A DNA stretch of 64,000 nt from Corticium candelabrum (Eukaryota; Porifera; Homoscleromorpha; Homosclerophorida; Plakinidae). Both the position numbers and the translations under genes were made by a program. The stretch covers positions 5,228,298 through 5,292,297 of the forward strand of contig NC_085104.1 of the NCBI RefSeq assembly GCF_963422355.1, in the 5' to 3' direction. Below are positions 1 through 8,949 of this stretch, piece after piece. Positions within the stretch are counted from its first letter, which is position 1. Each line of letters starts with the position of its first letter. The notes under the pieces were generated by a model that made no database searches, was not told where the DNA came from, and was given only the letters and a program-made list of their open reading frames with translations.

Positions 1-496
1 GGCGCGGGATGCGATACCCGAATCGTGTGAGCAGTCCAGCGATCCCACGGATAAGCTCTGTCAAAATAGAGGCTGAGAGATCTCCCGTCGAGCAATATGC
101 TGTTGAGAAACAGCTCGCTGGGGCTTGTAGACTGAGCACCGACAAAGTTGTCGTTGCCTCCGTCTTGGATGACGCGGGTGGATGATCGAGACGTGCACGA
201 TCCTTGGCATTGCTTCACTGTTCTGTAAACTGAACGCTTGTAAGTGTCTGCAATAATAGATGGGAAGATAGTTGGAAAGCTAGTACGTTGTAATTTGCTA
301 TTTATATTATATTATATATATATATATATATATTTATATATAATTATTCTAGTATACCCAAGCCGACGTAGTGCCTCTTGTCCACAACCTGACAACACGG
401 TTGAATCCGACGTTGCAGGTCTTGTGCTCCAGCGTAGTCGATGTAGAGAGTTGTTGCGACGACCAGAGTAACAATTAGTGCTGAAAGTCTAGCCAT
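1..496 (-). CDS. secreted cysteine-rich cystine-knot-like protein, paralog 1 (5' part, cut by window start)
   Basis: Two exons can be read on the minus strand. Exon 1 (496-358) starts with an ATG and encodes a hydrophobic signal peptide (MARLSALIVTLVVATTLYID) followed by a Cys-Cys pair; it ends at a G|GTATAC donor. Exon 2 starts at 247 after a TTGCAG acceptor and stays open to position 1. The intron is 110 bp and is swollen by a TA microsatellite. The exon 2 protein aligns with paralog 2 at 5197-6869 along its whole visible length: a CxGSC motif, SELFLN, SLSLYFD, and a WTAHTI block. Splice sites and phase (1) are the same in both copies, so this is a tandem duplicate and not a chance ORF. I do not recognise a named family; secretion is inferred from the signal peptide and the many cysteines. 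The 3' part lies outside the window. Confidence 0.75.
317..343. repeat. (TA)n microsatellite in paralog 1 intron
   Basis: Short TA dinucleotide run inside the only visible intron of paralog 1. It explains why this intron is 110 bp while the matching intron of paralog 2 is 71 bp. Confidence 0.8.
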
Positions 497-554
497 GACG
501 TCCGATTCAGCAGATCGTTGCACGACGGATACAGAGTTGAGCTGCAGTGCCAAA

Positions 555-560
555 TTTATA
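555..560 (-). promoter_or_regulatory. TATA box of paralog 1
   Basis: TATAAA on the minus strand about 60 bp upstream of the paralog 1 start codon, followed by TTTGGCACTGCAG. The same arrangement (TATAAA, then TGTGGCATTGCAG) lies upstream of paralog 2, so the core promoter was duplicated with the gene and has stayed recognisable. Confidence 0.55.
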
Positions 561-1040
561 CGCGCGACGACGCGTGAGCAAATTAATTGTTTACGCGTTT
601 GATCGACGCACGCAATTCTAGCGGCTCCAGAAACAAAAGGCTGCATTGTTCTCGCGGTTTTCTTTACAGCCTGCGCACGTACGTAGAGAGTAGCTATTTC
701 CTGCAACAACTAGGTGTAAGTGAGTAGATACGAATGTTGCGCCACAGTCGAAGTACTGTTTCAGCACACGTATTTAATTATGTATTTATCGGGTTCGGAG
801 TGTCATTGCAATAAACGTGGATGCCGCTAGATTACTATTATCACACATCACTTTTAGCCTCGCAAGCCAGGCTCTTTTGCGCAGTCGCTGAGCTAAGCGA
901 ACGTGAATCACACGAGAAAGAGGAGCATTTGCTGAAATTGCTCCAGCGCGAGAAGAGTCTGGTCGCTTTCGAGAACGTCATAGTGACGTGAGACCCTGGA
1001 TCTGGTTTCATAGCTTGGATAAGGCTATTTCGATTCCTTA
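561..1040. other. non-coding stretch upstream of paralog 1
   Basis: I see no exon, repeat family or RNA gene here. Open frames are short and lack homology or splice-site support. It is the upstream flank of the minus-strand paralog 1 and probably contains its distal promoter. Confidence 0.4.
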
Positions 1041-2034
1041 AAGGGAGAGTCCAACAAAAATGAACTTAACTTGTATGAGTAGATCTTACCAAGACAAATC
1101 GATCGGTATAAGTTACTCCGTTATCTTCGCTTTTGTATACGAGAACGAGCGATGTTTCTGTGATGTGCAACTCCCACTGCACGCTTCCTGGTCGATTAAG
1201 CTCCGCCCACTGCAAACGAATCAATGCGTTTACGGATGACTGCTACGGATATATCGAGAATGACGAATGTGAATGCGAAGATATTATGAAGATCTGCCTT
1301 CTTGCCGTCAGTGGTTCCTCTCTAAAGTAAAATGGTGTCGGTAGAGCTGTTTTCCCGCCAGACTTTGAAGCAGAATTCCTCAATACCACGGCTTACCTAG
1401 AGAACGCGCTTGTGCTTGATTATTTGTTTATCCTTGTTCTTTTAATATCCGAAGAGAAACGTTCAGCGCGCCGTCTGGCGTGTGCAACAGAGGATGATCC
1501 TATTTCTACATCCGGTCTGCTCACTTTCTTTTGCCGCTGATTGGTAGAAGGTTACAATCCCGGATGTGAAAATAGGATCATCCTCTGTTGCACACACGCG
1601 ACGGCGCGCTGAACGTTTCTCTTCGGATATTAAAAGAACAAGGATAAACAAATAATCAAGCACAAGCGCGTTCTCTAGGTAAGCCGTGGTATTGAGGAAT
1701 TCTGCTTCAAAGTCTGGCGGGAAAACAGCTCTACCGACACCATTTTACTTTAGAGAGGAACCACTGACGGCAAGAAGGCAGATCTTCATAATATCTTCGC
1801 ATTCACATTCGTCATTCTCGATATATCCGTAGCAGTCATCCGTAAACGCATTGATTCGTTTGCAGTGGGCGGAGCTTAATCGACCAGGAAGCAGGCGCGT
1901 GGGCGTTACACATCACAGAAACATCGCTCGTTCTCGTATACAAAAGCGAAGATAACGGAGTAACTTATACTGATCGATTTGTCTTGGTAAGATCTACTCA
2001 TACAAGTTAAGTTCATTTTTGTTGGACTTCCCCT
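1041..2034. mobile_element. fold-back (long inverted repeat) element, copy 1
   Basis: The left arm (about 1041-1500) and the right arm (about 1565-2034) are near-perfect reverse complements separated by a short spacer; the ends read AGGGAGAGTCCAACAAAAAT and its complement. A second copy, more diverged between its arms, sits at 48618-49551 inside UBA1 intron 18, showing this is a mobile family. Each arm contains a cysteine-rich open frame (plus arm roughly 1061-1330, final part in one frame 1219-1330); in this copy a frameshift separates its first and second halves. No transposase was seen, so it is probably moved by enzymes from another element. I could not define a clear target-site duplication. 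Confidence 0.85.
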
Positions 2035-2420
2035 CTAGTCCAGCTAATCCAAGCTGGATTAGCTAATCCATCTAAATTATCTGGATTAGCTGGATTACGT
2101 AAAAGAAATGCACCCCTGGTGTATAATGAGCCCATGAATGCCTACATGGGACTGTCAGCTGAACCCACACTCTCCAACAACGTTTCTGGTTTGCGTGAAT
2201 TGAAACGGACGTAACAGTGTTCACCACTCTTGCGCGTCTACTCTGACATCTATAGTCTGTGGGGAAATGGTATGAGAAGTGTCGGCCGGCCGTGCAGGCC
2301 CTGTTTTATTCAACGGTTTATCAAAGCAGTGGCATACAGCTTGTTGACTCTTCCAGACGGGAACGGAGTCCACCCTAAGATTGGCGTGTCTTGCTAACGC
2401 AGTCTATGTGAAATGAATTT

Positions 2421-2595
2421 TTAAAGGAGAACTGTCACCAAATACTAAAACTATTCGAAAGAAAGATACAAGGCCTGGTATCTTCCTGTAGGAAACCTAC
2501 GGTCCAGACAGCCACAGAAAGAAGCAGAGAATCTGCAACGAGTTGTTTAAACGATTCCCCGTATGTACGCAGTCTTAAAGGAGAACTCTCACCAA
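2421..2595. repeat. pair of direct repeats beginning TTAAAGGAGAACT
   Basis: TTAAAGGAGAACTGTCACCA at about 2423 recurs as TTAAAGGAGAACTCTCACCA at about 2574. TTAA followed by a conserved end is what piggyBac- or Kolobok-type DNA transposon termini look like. No matching inverted end was found, so only the direct repeat is certain. Confidence 0.45.
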
Positions 2596-2700
2596 AGTCA
2601 ACTGTCTTTCAAATGAAAGCTGTCACTTTATGACACAACCATTTGCAACCGTTTACTGCAGAAGTTTACCGAACGGAGAAATAAAGCAAAGGTTATAGTA

Positions 2701-3254
2701 AATGATAAATGGCTAACAGACAAACACATTGATGCAGCTCAAGAACTGCTGAAAAAACAGTTTCCACATGTTCGACGACTACAGTGCACCTAGCTGTCTC
2801 AAATTCAGACATTCGAAATTCAAACTGGAGACTTTGTCCAAATTTTAAACACCAGCGGCGGACATCGGGTGGCAATAGCAAGGACTGGTAGCCCAAGTGA
2901 TGATGTCAACGTTTATGACAGCCTATATAGTGTGTTACCTACATCAACAAAAGAGTGTATTGCAGGAATAGTCTTCACATCAAATGAAGCGTTTAACCTG
3001 CGATTCATGGATGTACAAAGACAATCCAATGGGAGTGACTGTGGACTGCATGCCATAGCAGTGCTCACAGCCTTGTTGCGTGGAGTCAAACTGTACACGT
3101 GTATTGCAAGTGCAGAAAACCGGAAGGAAGATCTCCAATGGTGGCATGTGAGTCCTGTGGTGAATGGTTCCATGAGAGATGTAAAGATGTTCCGGACATA
3201 ATTTTGAGCAACAAAAAGCTATCTCGGTTATGTTCAAAGTGTAATGATGTGTGA
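2701..3254 (+). pseudogene. Ulp1-type cysteine protease plus PHD finger, broken
   Basis: Frame 1 reads a Ulp1/SENP-like (C48) protease. It has the His of a Gly-His-Arg-Val-Ala block, the Asp of a VYDSLY block, and the Gln and Cys of QRQSNGSDCGLHAIA, which are the four expected catalytic positions. A stop codon interrupts the frame near 2790. After about 3137 the reading continues in another frame as a PHD zinc finger (CESCGEWFHERC, then CSKC) ending at a TGA at 3252-3254. Ulp1-PHD fusions of this kind are often carried by DNA transposons in marine invertebrates. With one stop and one frameshift it is almost certainly dead; the N-terminal part was not found. An intron at the frame change is possible but no convincing splice pair was seen. 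Confidence 0.7.
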
Positions 3255-3389
3255 GTTACCTGTAGTTTATTTAAGTGTTGTATAAGGCCACAGAGCAATA
3301 GAATATATATTACTTGCATCCTGTCCACAGACAAATGTAGTTTGTCATCCATACAAAAACTTACCGCTACGCGCATGTAACGAGTCATA

Positions 3390-3560
3390 AATACTCTTGC
3401 CGACCAATTTTGACAGCTAAATCTGGTCCTGGCCATTTTTGCAGATATTTTTGGTCCTAGTAGTACAGGACCAGTTTTGGCCAGGGCAGACCGCTTTTGG
3501 CAAGCCAAAATTGTTCCCACGGACCCGTTTTGACAGAAACGTTTGATCCACCGGAACGGA
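3390..3560. repeat. degenerate short repeat rich in TTTTGGCCA-like words
   Basis: Variants of a word like GACCAGTTTTGGCCAGG recur several times, giving a low-complexity look to the open frame on the minus strand. It is directly upstream of the Gypsy-like remnant and is best taken as a degenerate tandem repeat. Confidence 0.35.
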
Positions 3561-3561
3561 T

Positions 3562-3954
3562 TTGGCCAGGACGGGAATTGTGGTGTCAGGTCGGCGAAAG
3601 CTCGTACATCGGAACAGACTTCGAGCATGTTACCGGCGGAATGAAGACGACCACCCGGAGGCTCCGGCAGGAGACACGGCAGCAGACAAGCAAGACCCAG
3701 AGACGACTGCCCGGTCGGAGACCATTGACGATACTCCAGTCGGTCAACCAAACACTACACCCTGTTTGCTGCGCGGGTTCGAGATAGAACAGTTCGACAC
3801 TCCGGCGCTACCTCATGATGGTCGAGACCCTAAGCCAGAAGATGAACCCCCGGCAGCGCGTAGACGGCTCGTGCGGAGGCCACCATGGCTAGAAGACTAT
3901 GAGACGGGACACTCCAGTCTCGAAGACGAGAGTTCTTCTGAGGGAGAAGTGTAG
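3562..3954 (+). pseudogene. C-terminal end of a Ty3/Gypsy-like polyprotein
   Basis: The frame starts in a segment resembling the C-terminal end of a Gypsy integrase (GRRKLVHRNRLRAC; the family has a Val-Val-His-x-x-Arg-Leu-Lys block here). It then runs through an acidic, proline-rich tail with an ARRRLVRRPPWLEDYE segment, typical of the end of such polyproteins, and stops at TAG 3952-3954. No reverse transcriptase, protease or RNase H lies upstream, so this is a 3' fragment. The stop overlaps a purine tract and a possible LTR start, as expected for the end of an LTR element. Confidence 0.5.
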
Positions 3955-4114
3955 TATATACAGTCGATACAGTATTACTTGTGTAGAACAATCAGTGAGA
4001 GCATGCGTGTACAGTTAGTTGATAGTAGCGCGCTCGTGTTGAGTTCTAGTTGTTGTCAATTACACCTCGTCTTGCAAACCACGGTTGACTTCGCTCATAG
4101 TTGAGTTACTCACA
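3941..4114 (+). mobile_element. polypurine tract and probable 3' LTR
   Basis: AGGGAGAAG (3941-3949) is followed at once by TGTAGTATATAC, the TG start expected of an LTR after a polypurine tract. A CA end fits at about 4113-4114, giving an LTR of about 165 bp. No second LTR is in the window to confirm the borders. Confidence 0.35.
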
Positions 4115-4439
4115 TCCCTAGTCCAAGCTACCTAGACTGCTGATCGAATCACATGGGACCTCACAACTTCAGATTATATAACATGAATCGAACTCAGGAT
4201 CGAACTCGCTCTGTGAATGAATCTCTTTCCATGCAGTAAAATGAATCTCTTCCCATGCAGCTACGGGAACGAAATATAAACAGTGAATGTATGCAATCGG
4301 ATATCACAGCTAGCATAACTTTCATGGAAGGATGGGTTCATAATTAACTAAGAGCATGAAAGTGTTGACGTTGGTGACGTGGGGTGACACTTAGATGACG
4401 TGGGTTGACACTAGGTGAAGAAAGTAGGCGGGATGATCC

Positions 4440-4517
4440 CAGACCCTCTCCGGCGTCGAGTTATACGAAAACTAGCTGGCCACGACGGTGCGAGAGGGTC
4501 TGGTACGAGGCTAGTCT
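4440..4517. repeat. hairpin remnant of the CCAGACC inverted-repeat family
   Basis: CCAGACCCTCTC is complemented by GAGAGGGTCTGG about 50 bp later, followed by TACGAGGCTAG. The same end motif borders the elements at 8387-8949 and 24273-24946, so this is probably a truncated relative. Confidence 0.4.
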
Positions 4518-4627
4518 AGAATACTACTGATCATGATTATTAGAATAGTGAGTAACTTACTATTGAGTCGTCACTATAGATGGTCCAGAACCGGCCTATA
4601 GTATAGATACTACTGAACCGTGTTGTA

Positions 4628-4960
4628 CAGCCCCTATTTTGTTTACGGGTACTAGTTTGTTCACGGGTACTATTTTGTTTACAGCCCCTTTTGTTCACAA
4701 GACACATACAGTCCCTATTTTGTTCACAGCTTGGCCCTACTTTGTTCACAGCCCCATGTTGTTCACAGCCTCTACTTTGTTCACAGCCCCTATTTTGTTC
4801 ACAGCCCCTATTTTGTTATTTTATTCACAGCCCGAGCCCCTATTTTGTTATTTTGTTTACAGCCCAGACCCCCTATTTCGTTATTTTGTTTACAACCCCT
4901 ATTTGTTATTTTGTTCACAACCCCTATTGGTTATTTTGTTCACAGCCTCTATTTTGTATT
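4628..4960. repeat. minisatellite with CAGCCCCTATTTTGTTCA unit
   Basis: About 15 imperfect copies of an 18-bp unit (CAGCCCCTATTTTGTTCA), some expanded with TTATTTTGTT. The periodic Phe-Thr-Ala-rich translations in all three forward frames are products of the repeat and not evidence of coding. Confidence 0.85.
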
Positions 4961-5196
4961 TGAGTATTGCATGACTAACATAATGCGTTTCATAACAGTA
5001 AAGAAGAACTCAGTTGCACGTGACGTCAAAATTAAGCCCTCTACGTAAACGGTATATCCATTGCAATTGGTTTTTCAAAGACATCTAAATTCATCAGGAA
5101 ACACTTGCAAACGAAAAGTGCACAACAAGACAATGATACATCAAACTAAAAGTACACAATCGTTGGACGGTCTAGAGAGCATCACTTCACGACCTT
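4961..5196. other. 3' flank of paralog 2
   Basis: Short stretch between the minisatellite and the last exon of the minus-strand cystine-knot gene. It should contain the transcript's 3' untranslated region. I saw no standard minus-strand AATAAA close to the stop. Confidence 0.3.
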
Positions 5197-6869
5197 CTAC
5201 TTGCAACCACACCTTCCGATCGCTTGTACTTGCTTCTTGGTGCCATCACGCAGAAGAATAGTAGGATAGTTATGGTATGAAAGAGCCACACACTCCTGCC
5301 TCGATGAGCATTTGCCAGCACACTTTCCCACATTGTATACCTTTGTACACAACAGACCTATTAGACCGACAATCATCTGCACGCAATCTCACTATTTTTC
5401 TTACTCTACGGCGTTCGCGGTAGCCCGAACCCGTGCTTATCAATTCCACGTACTCTTCTAGGTGTACTTTTCGATAGCAACGTTGAAGGCAACGGCATTT
5501 GTCGATGACTTCGACACATTGACCGCCTGGTAATGACATCAAAATGTCAGTTAGTTGGGTACACAATACAGTAGTCGTGATGCAGATCACCGTTTGGTCC
5601 CTTGACAAACTCGACGTGTGTATGTAATGGCTGGCAGGCAGTACCGATATCTTGAAAAGCAGACAACTTTTTTACTAGACGCGTGCACTCAACCTCTAGA
5701 CGTGCAGGCAATACTCAAGCAATCCTTACTTGGGATATACGGAATGCCTGCCGCTTTGAACCGTTCTTCGACTGCTTCTGAACTGAGATCTCTCCGTGCA
5801 TCGAGTTCACGTGCCAAGTTGTGCTGAGCATCGGTCTCTTCAGCAAAAATGTGATAATTTCTGCAATTTCCTGCACACTTCCCGACGTCGATCTGTTGTT
5901 CAAAATACGAGTTCTCGAAGAATGTATGTTTTAGAGGGAATCGATTGCACCGACTGTGGTCCTGACAATCGCACTCGAGATGGTTGACCAGTGTCACGTC
6001 TATGACTCCTTTACTAAGCGACAGAGTCTCCGTCGTCTCCTTAACTTTGGTCGCACGACACGACTTCGGTGTTTTGTCGTATATAAGAGTGAGTTGTGTG
6101 TAGTCAAAGAATGTGTCGTCCTGAATGGCCACGTTGAGATCACCGTATGTGATTATGTATTGAAAGATGGGATCTCCGGGTTGATAAGTGCTCGTGTGGC
6201 AACGGTACTGGTGGGGACCAAAGCCGGTTCCCGGTGTAGGCAGGTCTCGTATGTACGAACTCCAAAGTAGACTATCACTCTCCGGTTGAGGATTCCAGAT
6301 GAATACATTATCATTCGTAGCGAGCCACGATCGCGATGCTTTGACGCAGAATCTAAACTGAATGCGCAAGATGTCTGCGCAGTAGTCGAGCACACGGCGC
6401 GGTACCTCAATGGTGTGAGCAGTCCAGAGATCCCACGAAGAGAGTTTGTCAAAATAGAGACTGAGAGATTTCCCGTCGAGCAATCGACTGTTGAGAAACA
6501 GCTCGCTGGGTCGTGTGGGTTCGGCACCGGCGAAGTCGTCGATGCCTCCGTCTGTGATGACATAGTCGGATCGAGAAGTGCACGATCCTCGGCATATCTT
6601 CACCGACCTGTAAACTGGCCGATTGTAAATGTCTGCAAAAATAGTCGGAGAGAAAGTTGAAATGCCACACGCATCGGCATGCAAACAAAGTATTGATTAA
6701 TACCCAAGCCGAAGTATCGACGGGTCGAGAAGGGTTGACAACAGGTAATACGAACTGGAGACACATGTCCGATAGTTTCTTTTACAGCTCTAAGCTGAGC
6801 GTGTACAGATTCGATGTAGAGAGTCATTGCAACGAGTAGAGCGACGACTAATCCCGAAATCACGGCCAT
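5197..6869 (-). CDS. secreted protein with three cystine-knot-like modules, paralog 2
   Basis: Exons: 6869-6704 (signal peptide, Cys43-Cys44), 6632-5694, 5526-5468 or 5526-5405, and 5376-5197, with introns of 71, 167 and 91 or 28 bp. Phases agree and the total is 447 or 468 residues. Three modules follow the pattern CxGxC...C...CxC seen in C-terminal cystine knots: CRGSC (69-73) with CDC (276-278), CAGNC (308-312) with CRC (379-381), and a last module with GKCAGKC ending in RCGCK at the C-terminus. The first module has about 170 residues inserted between its halves. The exon 2-3 splice (donor GTTGAG, acceptor TTACCAG) is supported because it completes the second knot. Probably a secreted ligand, matrix protein or antagonist; I do not recognise the family. 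Transcript data would decide the third intron. Confidence 0.7.
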
Positions 6870-6954
6870 GACTCAGCAGATCGCTCCCACTCTAGTATAG
6901 ACTAATTAGACAGTGCCGTACGGTCGACTGCCAATTTAAGCTGCAATGCCACAC

Positions 6955-6960
6955 TTTATA
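6955..6960 (-). promoter_or_regulatory. TATA box of paralog 2
   Basis: TATAAA on the minus strand, 86 bp upstream of the start codon at 6869, in the context GTATAAAGTGTGGCATTGCAG. The matching sequence stands in front of paralog 1. Confidence 0.55.
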
Positions 6961-7487
6961 CACTCGATTCTATGTAAAGTAGCGGCCGAGGTGAATGACG
7001 CACGTAGTTCTTAGACAAGAGACCGCATTGTTCCCGCGCGGAAGTTGGGTTGGAAGTGTGTGTGCGTGAGCGTACAATACTGTACCTGTTCGACGTTTTG
7101 TGGCACACTAGTGTGTTTGTTGCTCAACAATTGAAGTAGTGTTTCGGCACATCTATTGTGCATGCATGTGGCTTGTACACACCAGCGGCGTGTTTGCCAC
7201 AGGCGGGCGTGACGCAAGTCACGTTCGACACTTCTGTCAGTTCTTGTTCTATTATATTATCTAGGATCTTCGCACGTTTGCAGTTTATCTTTGCTGCTGC
7301 ACGTACGTTGCTCTAGTGTACATACTAAGAGTTTCTACATAACGCTTGTTTTTGGCAATACGTTTGCACAGGAACCTAAGCTCCTGCAACTGGTTTGCAC
7401 AGATCGAATGTTTGTGTGGGCGGTGCAAACAATTCCAGCACGTGCAGCAGACGTCACAGTAAAGTCCGTTTAAAAAGAGCCGTTCGT
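6961..7487. other. upstream region of paralog 2, no gene seen
   Basis: No supported exon or repeat family. Several short open frames on both strands lack homology and splice context. It holds the promoter flank of the minus-strand gene. Confidence 0.35.
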
Positions 7488-7589
7488 GGAATAGCTATCC
7501 CTCCTTTTTTACTTCCGGACGGCTTTTTAATTTCTTTCCCGTCGTCCGGAAGCAAAGGGCTACGCACGTGGGAAGGGTGGATAGCTAAA
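7488..7589. repeat. short palindromic element
   Basis: TAGCTATCCCTCC near the left end is complemented by GGGTGGATAGCTA at the right, and an inner pair (CTTCCGGACGG with CCGTCGTCCGGAAG) adds to the fold. It would form a hairpin of about 100 nt. Possibly a tiny MITE. Confidence 0.45.
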
Positions 7590-7645
7590 TAATATGGAGA
7601 CTGCTAGGTAGCTACGGAACGTGATTGTAATACTACATTTTGTAG

Positions 7646-7948
7646 TACAGCACCCTCGATTATCCGGACTTCTCTGGAGACAGGTTAGAAGTCCGAATAA
7701 TCTAAAGTTTAGCTAAATATCGACTAATTTTCTTCTACTGTACCGCACTGTTTCGATTCCACACTCTACATTCATGTCACTATATCAACAGCTGCTTAAC
7801 TAGATTATTACGTTCTCTGTTATTTACCGCTCATTTGTGAGAGGGCGTACCTGGTAACTAGCTAGCTAGATTGTTCAGGAACGCACTAGCCAGAAACGTA
7901 AAAAGTCGGGGACACAGAATTTGTCCGGATAATCGAGGGTGTCCTGTA
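7646..7948. mobile_element. pogo/Tigger-like MITE
   Basis: Ends are inverted: TACAGCACCCTCGATTATCC at left and the complement of TACAGGACACCCTCGATTAT at right, with TA at both borders. Ends starting CAG and carrying CCTCGATTATCCGG are typical of pogo/Tigger (Tc1-mariner) elements, which duplicate TA. The 300-bp interior has no transposase. Confidence 0.7.
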
Positions 7949-8386
7949 CTCAAAGAGCAACTGCGCACCACCCACTATTTCGTCAGTAGATATATACTTT
8001 ACAATATCAGATGGTATCGTAGAACTAACACTAGAGTAAGTCTAGAAGTGAAGAAGCACTACAGTGCAAACCCTCCGCGTGCCTTACCTATGCAGCATGA
8101 TTAATGTCTACCATATTAATTAAGCACACGGGACATTTCTTTGGTGAGGCGTTACATGGTTGCCGAGCAGGTCGTCGAGTTGGTCGATCGTACGTCACGT
8201 GACCGACCTGTACAAGCAAAAACCGTTGCCGTGGGAGTGTCCAACATACCAGTTGCTATGCAGACGAAAACGGACCGTGCTTAGGCCAACCACACGTGTG
8301 AAACCACATGGACCTATACAACGTGACAGCTAGCGCACGTGGTGTAAGCAACCTAGCGCGGAGGAGGACTGGGCACGAGTCCTATG
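7949..8386. other. no gene seen
   Basis: Between two MITEs. I find no homologous exon, RNA gene or simple repeat. Confidence 0.3.
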
Positions 8387-8949
8387 TAGCCTCGAAGTTC
8401 CAGACCGTCTCCCAAAAGAAATGGGAGACGGTCTGGATCAACTTCTGATCAAACCGAGTTCGGAAGTAGGCGTAAGTTAAGTTACTTAAGAGAAATGGAA
8501 GGGTTGTAACAGTCAAAAACACCTCTTTAGATACTAGCGCTATGCCACCCGATGTGACAATAGGCGATCAATTACTACATTTTAGAGGTGTGTTCAAACA
8601 AGGTGTGCGGTAATCTTCTGCGATGGCGGCAAGTCTGCAACGGTCGGCTGTTCGGGATACATTGAATCAATTTCAGAGCCTTGGCGTTGTTTCAAAGGCA
8701 CGGTCCAGTGCAGTTTTATATCATGAAAGACGCGCACGTTCATGAAATCAATTACGAGCTGTTATTGTGGAACGCCTTTACCAGAAGCCGTGCATGTCAT
8801 TACAGAACTCTCGACGTTCATTGGCCGCCACTTTAGTGGCGACAGCTTGCTGATTGGCTGACTCGGATCACTTCCGAACTCGGTTTGATCAGAAGTTGAT
8901 CCAGACCGTCTCCCATTTCTTTGGGAGACGGTCTGGAACTTCGAGGCTA
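8387..8949. mobile_element. MITE with 80-bp terminal inverted repeats (TAGCCTCGAA family)
   Basis: The left end (TAGCCTCGAAGTTCCAGACC, 8387-8470) and right end (8863-8949) are reverse complements over about 80 bp. Each terminal repeat also folds on itself because CCAGACCGTCTCCCA meets TGGGAGACGGTCTGG. A related copy lies at 24273-24946. The interior has a short open frame starting ATGGCGGCAAG at about 8620 but no recognised transposase. Confidence 0.8.

Noticed and set aside
3086..3751. 221-codon minus-strand frame
   Set aside because: It lies across the degenerate repeat and opposite the Ulp1-PHD and Gypsy relics, which have homology on the plus strand.
4639..5048. Overlapping Phe-Thr-Ala-rich frames that look like a repeat protein
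   Set aside because: They are products of the 18-bp minisatellite in three frames; there are no splice sites or domains.
5270..5608. A separate 112-codon gene
   Set aside because: Splice sites place this sequence as exon 3 of the cystine-knot gene, and the tail of the frame is out of phase with the clear CAGKC module.
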